Both the position numbers and the translations under genes were made by a program. From the NCBI GenBank assembly GCA_031276685.1, contig JAISMQ010000296.1, positions 1 through 6,473 of the forward strand: a stretch of 6,473 nucleotides of DNA. Reading direction: 5' to 3'. Each line of letters begins with the position of its first letter. Position 1 is the stretch's first letter. Below, piece by piece: positions 1 through 5,747 of the stretch. The notes beneath the pieces were generated by a model that ran no database searches, had not been told where the DNA came from, and saw only the letters and a list, made by a program, of their open reading frames with translations. The stretch is from Treponema sp. (GTDB taxonomy: Bacteria; Spirochaetota; Spirochaetia; Treponematales; Breznakiellaceae).

Positions 1-38
1 AGCTTTTCCCAAAACTCGGTTAGTTTTGGGAAAAGCTT
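1..38. repeat. Palindromic repeat, copy 1 (16-bp perfect stem)
   Basis: Positions 1-16 are the exact reverse complement of 22-37, with a 5-nt loop (cggtt, 17-21). The T at 38 would pair with an A at position 0, so the stem may continue beyond the window edge. The arm core CTTTTCCCAAAACT recurs with small changes at 84-116, so this is a repeated element and not just a lone terminator. It lies downstream of the decayed Rpn gene on the minus strand. A role as a REP-like dispersed repeat, a terminator or a mobile palindrome is inferred. Confidence 0.85.
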
Positions 39-40
39 CC

Positions 41-68
41 GAAAAAGCGGTCTAAAGCCCGCTTTTTC
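41..68. terminator. Possible bidirectional intrinsic terminator
   Basis: GAAAAAGCGG at 41-50 pairs perfectly with CCGCTTTTTC at 59-68 around an 8-nt loop. The stem has a GC-rich top and an A5/T5 base, so each strand gives a hairpin ending in a U-rich stretch, as in bidirectional intrinsic terminators. It lies 166 nt beyond the stop of the minus-strand Rpn remnant. It could instead be part of the same repeat cassette as the two flanking palindromes. Confidence 0.5.
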
Positions 69-83
69 ATACAAATTCAAGGT

Positions 84-116
84 AGCTTTCCCAAAAACTG
101 AAGTTTTGGGAAAGCC
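84..116. repeat. Palindromic repeat, copy 2 (imperfect)
   Basis: The left arm AGCTTTCCCAAAAACT (84-99) and right arm AGTTTTGGGAAAGC (102-115) form a hairpin with one bulged A. Compared with copy 1 at 1-37, the left arm has one T fewer and one A more, and the right arm is one A shorter. The two copies are therefore diverged versions of one palindrome, in direct arrangement with starts about 83 nt apart. Confidence 0.8.
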
Positions 117-234
117 TCAAAGGTAAAACGGACATGACGGGAGGTGGCCGCATCATGGCCGGCGCATAAACCAAAGGGATATTCGCCGCAGGCGGGAAAA
201 CACAGGAGGGCAAAACGCCTGGGGCAGGTCCGGC
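117..234. other. Intergenic stretch, no gene recognised
   Basis: Between the hairpin cluster and the Rpn remnant I see no supported coding sequence. The only open frames are an 11-codon frame on the plus strand and frames that are antisense to the Rpn remnant. No tRNA, operator or further remnant of the transposase family is recognisable. Confidence 0.6.
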
Positions 235-769
235 CTATTCCCCCGCGCCTTCCACGCCCCGGGCATCCGGCGATCCGGGATCGGACAGGCGGGCCTCTAT
301 TTGTTCCGCAGTATAGCCCTGCCGTACCAGATCAAGAACCATGTTTTGGCCTTCAGTCCGGCCTTCAGTCCAGCCCTCCATCCGGCCTTCTTCCCAACGA
401 ACTTCCCCCCATTCCTCCGTGTTCCATTCCGTTAAAAGCATATTGAATACCTCCGTTGAGTGCCGCGTTAAAAATTCACTTAATATACCGTGTTCAATGC
501 AGTATTTTATCGCTTCCTTAAAAGCAAGCTCCTTGCCGGGGGTGGATTTCCGGTATTCCCGTACCTTTTCTACAAAGGCGCTGTAGGCTTTAAGGGTCGC
601 GCAGCGTTCCAGCATCTCCCCGTTCCGCTCGTAGTTGATATTGTAGACCTTTACCACAAGTTCAAGGCAGGGACACCCCTTCCAACGCGCCGTACAGATC
701 CCTCAGCGCGTCGGGATCGCTAAACAAAAGGGAAAAAACGCTATCCTTGTACTGCCGGTTCGCCGCCAT
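235..769 (-). pseudogene. Rpn/PD-(D/E)XK nuclease-family transposase, internally deleted
   Basis: Remnant of a recombination-promoting nuclease (Rpn, 'PD-(D/E)XK nuclease family transposase'); intact members are roughly 300 residues. Codons 1-35 (769 down to 665) encode the typical start, with motif ANRQYKDSVFSLLF and ending GALEGVSLP, then TGA at 662-664. The family's C-terminal part resumes one frame over from about 663, with ELVVKVYNINY, then AIKYCIEHGI, and a glycine-arginine tail of EEGRxEGxxEG repeats, ending at TAG (235-237). The middle, which carries the PD-(D/E)XK catalytic residues, is missing, so nuclease activity is not expected. Start ATG at 767-769 is supported by GGGAGG six bases upstream and by the promoter at 788-816. 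The C-terminal frame has a GTG at 657 but no ribosome binding site. Family recognition is from recalled homologues; the deletion and frameshift are read directly. Confidence 0.87.
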
Positions 770-775
770 ACACCG

Positions 776-781
776 CCTCCC
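776..781 (-). promoter_or_regulatory. Shine-Dalgarno of the Rpn remnant
   Basis: GGGAGG on the minus strand ends six bases before the ATG at 767-769. It is the strongest ribosome binding site in the window and decides the start of the Rpn N-terminal fragment. If transcription starts about 6 nt after the -10 box at 788-793, the mRNA would begin close to this site, giving a leader of only about 12 nt. Confidence 0.75.
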
Positions 782-787
782 GCCTTT

Positions 788-816
788 ATAATATGCGGTC
801 CGGGACCGGGTATCAA
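788..816 (-). promoter_or_regulatory. Sigma-70-type promoter for the Rpn remnant
   Basis: On the minus strand, TTGATA (811-816) and TATTAT (788-793) each match the housekeeping -35 and -10 consensus at five of six positions, with an optimal 17-bp spacer. The spacer holds a 6+6 bp inverted repeat (CGGTCC g GGACCG, 796-808), which might be an operator or chance in GC-rich DNA. The site lies between the mutS2 stop and the Rpn start, so the remnant probably had its own transcription. Confidence 0.65.
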
Positions 817-866
817 TGCGTTGTGGCGCAACGGGATCGGACAAAACCGCGCCTGGCACGGGCCGT

Positions 867-3284
867 TTACTTGAGGGTGACCTCGGTACGGCCAAAGCCC
901 CCCAGTTCGGGGCGGGAAAAGCGGAAATCCGCGACGGTGTTTTCGCCGCGCAGGTAGTCGTGGACGCCTTTTTGGAGCACGCCCTCCCCCGTGCCGTGGA
1001 TAACGGCGAATTCGCGGAGGCCGGCCATAAGCGCCGCGTCGATCTGGCGGCGCAGGGCTTCCAGGGCTTCGTCCAGGCGCATGCCCCGCAGGGACAGTTC
1101 CGGGCGGGCCTCGGCGGCGACAAGGTCAAGGGAGGCCGCGTAGGAACGGGCGGGCCCCGGCGGGACGGGGACCAGTTCCGCAGCGCTCATGCTGAGTTTG
1201 AGGGAACCGATCTGCACGATCCAGGCGCCGGGGCGCTTGCGGTCCGGCCGCAGGATGCGCCCCCGGTTTTCGCCCGCCAGAACCTCCGCGCCCGGCGCCA
1301 GGTCGGGCGGCGGGTTCCGGGAGGGGGCATCGCTCTGCGGGCGGCCCGCTGCGCCGTCTGGCGAACCGCCCGCACAGCCGGAGGCGGAGGTTTCCGCGAT
1401 CCCGCGCCGGATCGCGGCAATTTCGGCCTGTTCCTCCTCCAGTTCGGCTTTGAAGGCCCCGGCGGCCTGCTCCAGGCCCGCGAAGAATTCCTTTACCTTG
1501 AGGGTCTTTTCCCTGGTTATTTCGGCTTCCCGCAGTTCCCGCACCAGGTTTTCCAGGGTTTTCCGGCTTTCGGAGAGGAAGCCCCCCAACTGCCCCAGGC
1601 CCCGCTCCTTTAGTTCCGCCTCCTTCTGCCGCAGCCGCAGATCCCTTAGGTCCGCCTTCCGGCGTTCCTCCCGCAGCCGCAGTTCCTCGGCGCGGACCAG
1701 GCCCCGGCCGGAATCCAGCTCGCGGTGCTTGTCCCGCAGCCCCCGGATCAGGGCGGACACGTCGGCCCGCTCATCCGCCAGGTAGGACCGGGCCTTTTCT
1801 ACGATCTCCGGGGGAAGGCCGTTCCGCCCGGCGATGTCCAGGGCGCGGCTTTCGCCGGGGATCCCCATGAGGATGCGGAAGGTGGGCGACAGGGTGCGGG
1901 CGTCAAATTCCATGCTGGCGTTCTCCACCCCCTCCCTGGTGTAACCGTAGTTTTTCAGGATCCCGTGGTGGGTAGTAACGACAAGGCGGGCCCCCTTTTC
2001 TATCAGATGGTCCAGAATCGCCATCGCGATGGCGCTCCCCTCCTCGGGGTCCGTACCGGAACCGAGTTCGTCCAGAAGCGCCAGGGAACGGGCGGTCGCG
2101 GAGGCGGCGATGGCGGCGATATTCACCATGTGGCCGGAAAAGGTGGACAGGGACTGGCTTAGGGACTGCTCGTCGCCGATGTCCGCGTAAACGCCGTCAA
2201 AAACCGGGAGGGAAGTCCCCTCCGCCGCAGGCAGGGCCAGGCCGCTCTGGTTCATCAGGGCAAGGAGGCCCAGGGTTTTTAGGGCCACGGTCTTGCCCCC
2301 CGTATTGGGGCCGGTTACGATGACCGTCCGTACTTCGGGGGCCATAACCAGGTCGATGGGCACGGCCGCACCGAGAAGCGGGTGCCGGGCCTCCCGCAAA
2401 ACAACGGAGGGCCCCGCTGTGGCGAAGGCCCCATTGGTTTCCAGCGAATAGCGGGCCCTGGCCCGCAGGGCCTCCAGTTCCACAATACCCCGGCGCAGGG
2501 CGGCAAGATCCTCCCGCCGCACGGCAATGTCCCCGGTCAGATCCCGCAGCGCCCGCCGGATCTCCGCGTCCAGGGCCCGCTGCTCGATAAGGATGCCGTT
2601 GTTCCGCTCAACCACCTCTTCGGGCTCCACGAAGATCGTCTGGCCCGTGGCGGAAACTTCGTGGACGATGCCCCGAATCCGGCCCCGGAAATTCGCCTTT
2701 ACCGCCAGGACCAGCCTGCCGTCCCGCTGGGAAGGCAGGGGGGACTGGAGCATCCGCCTGCCCTCCTCGCTCCCCGTGTAGCGGCCCACCGCCGCTTCCA
2801 GCCCCTCCCGCAGATTCGCTATCCGCCGCCGGATAGCCCGGAATTCGGGCAGATCCCGGAGTTTCCCCTCGCGGTCAAGCAGGCGGAACACCCGGTCCGC
2901 CAGGGCCGAACAATCCGGAAGGCCGGACAGGGTTCCGCCGGGAAGGCCGCCGGGAATTTTGGAAAGCCAGGATTTTAGGCGTTCGGCCCGCTCCGCGAAG
3001 ATCCCCAGGGCGTAGGCTTCCTCGATCTCCAGGCAGGCCCCCTCCACGGACAGTTTGGGGAGAATGGGGAGGATGGCGGGAAGCGGCTCCCTCGGCTCCC
3101 CCTCGCCCCGGTTCATCAGGCCGAGGATGGCGGACACGCGGGCCTTGAGGCCCTCCGCCTCTTCCGCGCAGACGCGGGGCTGTTCTTCGCGGATTGCCTG
3201 GGCGGCTTCCTCGCTTAAGGCGCGGCCCGCCACGCGGTTCTGTATTTCGGCGTACTCCAAAAGCCTGAAGGTTCTTTCGTTCAT
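867..3284 (-). CDS. mutS2: MutS2 family ATPase with Smr domain
   Basis: An 805-residue protein close to the usual MutS2 length (about 780-790). MutS2 is a cytoplasmic DNA/ribosome-associated ATPase linked to suppression of homologous recombination and, in Bacillus, to splitting of collided ribosomes; it lacks the mismatch-recognition domain of MutS. Order: core/lever/clamp region (1 to about 300), ABC-type ATPase with Walker A TGPNTGGKT (324-332), LSTFSGHM signature region (379-386), Walker B LALLDELGSGTD (401-412) and THH switch (438-440); charged coiled coil (about 515-630); Pro/Gly/Ala-rich linker (about 635-665); KOW-like segment (about 665-710); Smr domain (about 728-805) with HGTGEG at 763-768. 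The Smr LDLR motif reads LSLR (730-733), so the usual Asp is Ser. ATG at 3282-3284 overlaps the murI stop as ATGA, with a weak GGAA upstream, which suggests translational coupling. Confidence 0.97.
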   Translation of the reverse strand: MNERTFRLLEYAEIQNRVAGRALSEEAAQAIREEQPRVCAEEAEGLKARVSAILGLMNRGEGEPREPLPAILPILPKLSVEGACLEIEEAYALGIFAERAERLKSWLSKIPGGLPGGTLSGLPDCSALADRVFRLLDREGKLRDLPEFRAIRRRIANLREGLEAAVGRYTGSEEGRRMLQSPLPSQRDGRLVLAVKANFRGRIRGIVHEVSATGQTIFVEPEEVVERNNGILIEQRALDAEIRRALRDLTGDIAVRREDLAALRRGIVELEALRARARYSLETNGAFATAGPSVVLREARHPLLGAAVPIDLVMAPEVRTVIVTGPNTGGKTVALKTLGLLALMNQSGLALPAAEGTSLPVFDGVYADIGDEQSLSQSLSTFSGHMVNIAAIAASATARSLALLDELGSGTDPEEGSAIAMAILDHLIEKGARLVVTTHHGILKNYGYTREGVENASMEFDARTLSPTFRILMGIPGESRALDIAGRNGLPPEIVEKARSYLADERADVSALIRGLRDKHRELDSGRGLVRAEELRLREERRKADLRDLRLRQKEAELKERGLGQLGGFLSESRKTLENLVRELREAEITREKTLKVKEFFAGLEQAAGAFKAELEEEQAEIAAIRRGIAETSASGCAGGSPDGAAGRPQSDAPSRNPPPDLAPGAEVLAGENRGRILRPDRKRPGAWIVQIGSLKLSMSAAELVPVPPGPARSYAASLDLVAAEARPELSLRGMRLDEALEALRRQIDAALMAGLREFAVIHGTGEGVLQKGVHDYLRGENTVADFRFSRPELGGFGRTEVTLK

Positions 3285-4093
3285 AGCGTTTCCAGTTCAA
3301 AACCCATCCTGTCCGCCCAAAAACGCGGGGAGTCCGCCGGGGGGCCTCCCGCCGGAAGGCGCGGCTCCCGGAGGTAAAAGCGGCGGAAGGCGGCCCCGCC
3401 GCCCCGCAGCGCGCCCCCCTCCCCGTCCAGCAGGGATTCTATGCGGCGGGTAATCCCGTCCACCGAATCGTAGATGGCAAGATCCGGTTTGGCGGCCTCC
3501 CGGAATTCCCCGAGCAGAAAGAGGAAATGGGTGCAGCCCAGCACCACGGCGTCCGCGCCGGCATTTCTAAAACGTTCCAGGTAGGGCAGAACGGCCTGCC
3601 GCCGTTCCCCCTCCCCCGCGGCGGTGTAACGGTACTCCACAAAATCCACCAGTTCCGGGGCGGCGACGGGGACAATCGAACACCCGCCGCCGTAGCGATC
3701 CGCCAGTTCCGCGATGCAGGAATCGTCAATAGTCCTGCGGGTCCCCAGCACCCCGATGCGGCGGGTCTTTGAGCCCAGCGCCGCAGGCTTGACGGCGGGG
3801 ACGGTCCCCACGAAAAGCAGGCGGGGGAATTGCCCCCGCAAAAAGGACAGGGCCGAAACGGTAGCGGTATTGCAGGCCAGCACCAGCATCTTGGGGTCCG
3901 CCCTGGCCGCCAGATCCTCCGTCAGCCCCCGCAGAATCTCCCGCAGTTCCTCCCTGCCCCGCTCCCCGTAGGGAAAGTGGGCGCAATCCGCGACGTACAC
4001 GACCGACTCCCCCGGATTGCGGGACACAAAATTGCGGCAGTAGGGAAGGCCCCCGATGCCCGAATCCAGGAACGCTACGGGGCGCTTATCCAT
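3281..4093 (-). CDS. murI: Glutamate racemase
   Basis: A 270-residue enzyme interconverting L- and D-glutamate without a cofactor, supplying D-Glu for peptidoglycan precursor synthesis in the cytoplasm. All family hallmarks are visible: DSGIGG at 10-15 with the catalytic-site Asp10 and Ser11, PYG at 41-43, the first catalytic Cys74 in ACNTAT (73-78), the VPAVKPA segment (98-104), and the second catalytic Cys187 in GCTHF (186-190). Length matches the family (about 265-285). The last 45 residues are Gly/Arg/Pro-rich and not part of the catalytic core. The ATG at 4091-4093 lies inside the end of the upstream zinc-ribbon gene (8-nt overlap) and has no good Shine-Dalgarno, so translation probably depends on that gene. 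The stop overlaps the mutS2 ATG by 4 nt. Confidence 0.96.
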   Translation of the reverse strand: MDKRPVAFLDSGIGGLPYCRNFVSRNPGESVVYVADCAHFPYGERGREELREILRGLTEDLAARADPKMLVLACNTATVSALSFLRGQFPRLLFVGTVPAVKPAALGSKTRRIGVLGTRRTIDDSCIAELADRYGGGCSIVPVAAPELVDFVEYRYTAAGEGERRQAVLPYLERFRNAGADAVVLGCTHFLFLLGEFREAAKPDLAIYDSVDGITRRIESLLDGEGGALRGGGAAFRRFYLREPRLPAGGPPADSPRFWADRMGFELETL

Positions 4094-4385
4094 CGGTACT
4101 AAAAAGCTTGTCGAAGGCCGATGCGGCCGCCTGCCGGTCCTGTTCCGCCCGCCCCGCCGCGCCGGGGGGGCGGGGGTTCAGGGAAAACCAGTCGCAGAAA
4201 TTCGCCCGTTCCCGGTCGCGGGGGGGATCGGCGGCGGCCTGGGGCTCCCGACATTCGCCGGAAGCGCCGGGGCTGTAGAAACGGCAGTTCCGGCAGGAAC
4301 GGATATCCCGGCCGCAGGATCCGCATTGAAGGGAACGGCCCACGGGTTCGGCCGCGCTTATGGGCGCGCCGCAATACCAGCACAT
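4086..4385 (-). CDS. Small cysteine-rich zinc-ribbon protein
   Basis: A 99-residue protein of unknown function, first gene of the minus-strand operon. Eight cysteines form two apparent sets: C2-X2-C5 with C21-X2-C24, a classic zinc ribbon, and C31-X2-C34 with C45 and C64, in a CRNCRFY ... GEC ... ERANFCDWF pattern. I recall this layout from conserved hypothetical proteins in spirochaetes and other bacteria. There is no signal peptide or membrane segment; the last 30 residues are charged and Ala-rich. ATG at 4383-4385 is chosen because Cys2 and Cys5 begin the first ribbon immediately. There is no Shine-Dalgarno; a promoter -10 box ends 6 nt before the ATG. The gene overlaps murI by 8 nt. Zinc binding is inferred from cysteine spacing, and the biological role is unknown. 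Confidence 0.78.
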   Translation of the reverse strand: MCWYCGAPISAAEPVGRSLQCGSCGRDIRSCRNCRFYSPGASGECREPQAAADPPRDRERANFCDWFSLNPRPPGAAGRAEQDRQAAASAFDKLFSTDG

Positions 4386-4391
4386 ACTGCG

Positions 4392-4420
4392 ATTCTACCC
4401 GGTATTCGGCGCTGCGGCAA
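4392..4420 (-). promoter_or_regulatory. Promoter of the zinc ribbon-murI-mutS2 operon
   Basis: On the minus strand, TTGCCG (4415-4420) and TAGAAT (4392-4397) are separated by exactly 17 bp. TAGAAT matches the -10 consensus at five of six positions and TTGCCG matches the -35 at four of six. Only six bases lie between the -10 box and the ATG, placing the predicted start of transcription on or next to the A of the ATG. That would make a leaderless or nearly leaderless mRNA, consistent with the missing Shine-Dalgarno. Confidence 0.5.
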
Positions 4421-4479
4421 CATCGCGCATCGCCTCGCGTTAATTCTTACCCTGGCGGGTATATACGCCCGGCCGCTCA

Positions 4480-4508
4480 TTTACTTATTCCCCCGTTTGG
4501 ACTATAAC
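4480..4508 (+). promoter_or_regulatory. Promoter of the pentapeptide-MBL unit
   Basis: TTTACT (4480-4485, four of six matches to the -35) and TATAAC (4503-4508, five of six to the -10) have a 17-bp spacer. The -10 ends six bases before the ATG at 4515, the same geometry as the divergent promoter on the other strand. Upstream lies an 8-bp palindrome GTATATAC (4459-4466) within a GC-flanked segment, whose role is unclear. The -35 is weak, so the exact promoter is tentative. Confidence 0.42.
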
Positions 4509-4514
4509 GGAACC

Positions 4515-5102
4515 ATGTTTGTCGTCACCCCCTGCGCCGCGGGCTGCGGCCGCCCGGCCGTCAGCGGTTCCAACACCTGCGCTATCCACGCGGCGGACGC
4601 GCGGGGGGAGGCGGAGCGAATCGGGGACTACATCACGGGGCACGATGTAATCAAAGATCTTTCGGCCTGCGGCCTGCGCTTCGAGGGCATGGATTTTTCC
4701 CGCCGCGCCTTTTTCGGCTGTAATTTTTCCGGCGCATCTTTTTCGATGTGCCTGTTCACAAAATGCCGGATGCGTATCCTGTTCTTCGATTTTTGTACTT
4801 TCAAAAACTGCGATTTTTCCGGTTCGGACCTTGAGTTCCTGTCCTTCGCGGGATCCAGCATCAGCGACTGTACGTTTGAAGGCTCCAACCTGATCCACAT
4901 CAACTACAGCGGATCGGTGATCACGGAAACTACTTTTGACAATTCGGATCTCTACAACAGCCGCTTTATCAAAGCCGACATCGCCCATTCGGATTTTGAA
5001 AACTGCAACCTAAAACGGAACTACTTTATCAAAACCAGGCAGGAGGCGGTGTCCTTTAAGGCGTCCAATGCCGCGGACATGATCTTCGAGATTGAGGAAT
5101 AG
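4515..5102 (+). CDS. Pentapeptide-repeat protein with N-terminal Cys/His cluster
   Basis: A 195-residue protein. Residues 7-25 carry C-X3-C-X10-C-X2-H (C7, C11, C22, H25), a likely small zinc-binding motif. From about residue 56 to 191 it is a pentapeptide-repeat domain, A(D/N)LXX-like units such as FSGSDL, FEGSNL, FDNSDL and FENCNL. Phe, or one Tyr, sits at 61, 71, 81 and every tenth residue to 191, with Leu/Ile/Phe at most positions midway between, so the right-handed quadrilateral beta-helix has no register break. Pentapeptide proteins have varied roles, including DNA-gyrase protection by DNA mimicry and protein scaffolding; nothing here identifies which. The open frame extends upstream into murI antisense sequence, but ATG 4515 is chosen because the Cys/His motif follows directly and a -10 box lies just before it. 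The next gene starts one base after the stop. Confidence 0.92.
   Translation: MFVVTPCAAGCGRPAVSGSNTCAIHAADARGEAERIGDYITGHDVIKDLSACGLRFEGMDFSRRAFFGCNFSGASFSMCLFTKCRMRILFFDFCTFKNCDFSGSDLEFLSFAGSSISDCTFEGSNLIHINYSGSVITETTFDNSDLYNSRFIKADIAHSDFENCNLKRNYFIKTRQEAVSFKASNAADMIFEIEE
5094..5099 (+). promoter_or_regulatory. Shine-Dalgarno deciding the MBL-protein start
   Basis: GAGGAA, inside the last codons of the pentapeptide gene, precedes the GTG at 5104 by four bases (about six from the GAGG core). This favours GTG 5104 over the in-frame TTG at 5092, which has no comparable site. Confidence 0.6.
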
Positions 5103-5103
5103 G

Positions 5104-5718
5104 GTGAAACTTTTTTTTCACTACTGCGTATACGGATTCGGCAACTGTTACATCCTGGGGACCGAGCCGCCCGAAGAAGCGGCGGCGCTTATCGTCGATC
5201 CCGCCGTGGTGGACGAGGCGATCCTCGGCTTTATCGAAAACGGCAACTACAAGCTGCGGGGGGTCCTGGTGACCCACGTCCATATCAAGCACGTGCGGGG
5301 GCTGCGGACCCTAAAACGGATCTACGAAACGGAGATCTTCGCGATCAACCCCTATATCCGCGAACACAAGACCACGATGGTGCGGGACGGCGAGACCTTC
5401 AACGCGGGCCCCTTCCGGATCGAGGTGTTTTCCACCCCCGGCCATTCGTCGGATTCCGCGGTGTTCCGCATCGGCCATCTGCTCTTTACCGGGGATTCGC
5501 TCAGCGCGGGCCTTGTGGGGCGGACCGCCAACATCTACGGGGCGGCGGTACAGATGATGGCCCTGCGCAGCAAGATCCTGTCCCTGCCGGGGGACTTTAC
5601 GGTACTCCCCGCCCACGGCCCCCCCTCCACGCTGGAAGCCGAACGCCGCTACAACGTGGGCATCCACGCCTACGACGAGAACCGCAGCCGCGGCCCCAAG
5701 TTCAAGCTGGATCTCTAG
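5104..5718 (+). CDS. Metallo-beta-lactamase-fold protein with altered metal motif
   Basis: A 204-residue cytoplasmic protein of the MBL-fold hydrolase superfamily (thiolesterase/glyoxalase II-like size). Visible fold motifs are: the N-terminal strand and NCYILG (14-19), IVDPA (30-34), the metal motif in VTHVHIKHVRG (56-66; H58, H60, H63), TPGHSSDS (111-118; H114), LFTGDSL (128-133; D131) and LPAHGP (169-173; H171). The family signature HxHxDH reads HVHIKH, so Lys62 replaces the Asp that binds the second metal. All other ligands are present, which suggests a single metal site, altered chemistry, or a non-enzymatic role. No substrate can be assigned. It starts at GTG 5104 behind GAGGAA, one base after the pentapeptide gene, so the two are probably co-translated. 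The stop lies 29 bases before the convergent zincin gene's stop, with no clear terminator between. Confidence 0.88.
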   Translation: MKLFFHYCVYGFGNCYILGTEPPEEAAALIVDPAVVDEAILGFIENGNYKLRGVLVTHVHIKHVRGLRTLKRIYETEIFAINPYIREHKTTMVRDGETFNAGPFRIEVFSTPGHSSDSAVFRIGHLLFTGDSLSAGLVGRTANIYGAAVQMMALRSKILSLPGDFTVLPAHGPPSTLEAERRYNVGIHAYDENRSRGPKFKLDL

Positions 5719-5747
5719 GAGCCTGTTTTACTGCCGGCCTCTCAAGA

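Noticed and set aside
134..169. 11-codon plus-strand frame (ATG 134 to TAA 167-169)
   Set aside because: It is too short to support, has no convincing ribosome binding site, and shows no connection to a downstream gene on the same strand.
341..385. Short tandem repeat (GGCCTTCAGTCC-like units) as a CRISPR or VNTR
   Set aside because: It encodes the EEGRxEGxxEG repeat tail typical of Rpn proteins, so the DNA repetition follows from the protein sequence; there are no spacers.
144..446. Plus-strand open frame across the Rpn remnant's tail
   Set aside because: It is antisense to the recognisable Rpn C-terminus, and its proline-rich translation reflects the GR-rich repeat on the other strand.
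819..833. Small hairpin CGTTG/CAACG downstream of mutS2 as a terminator
   Set aside because: It has only a 5-bp stem and no T-run on the minus strand, so it does not meet intrinsic terminator criteria.
816..1613. Long plus-strand open frame antisense to mutS2 (also others at 1189-1785, 1725-2162 and 2382-2978)
   Set aside because: GC-rich genes create long stop-free antisense frames; the translations are low-complexity with no recognisable family, whereas the mutS2 frame carries all its motifs.
4056..4514. Upstream extension of the pentapeptide frame by 153 codons
   Set aside because: This part is antisense to the murI and zinc-ribbon genes and lacks any family resemblance. The Cys/His motif and promoter place the start at 4515.
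5092..5103. TTG at 5092 as the start of the MBL protein
   Set aside because: It overlaps the previous gene and has no ribosome binding site, while GTG 5104 has GAGGAA at a suitable distance and gives the usual short N-terminus before the first strand.
5719..5747. Terminator between the convergent MBL and zincin genes
   Set aside because: Only a weak bulged GAGCC/GGCCTC pairing is present, with no U-tract on either strand.
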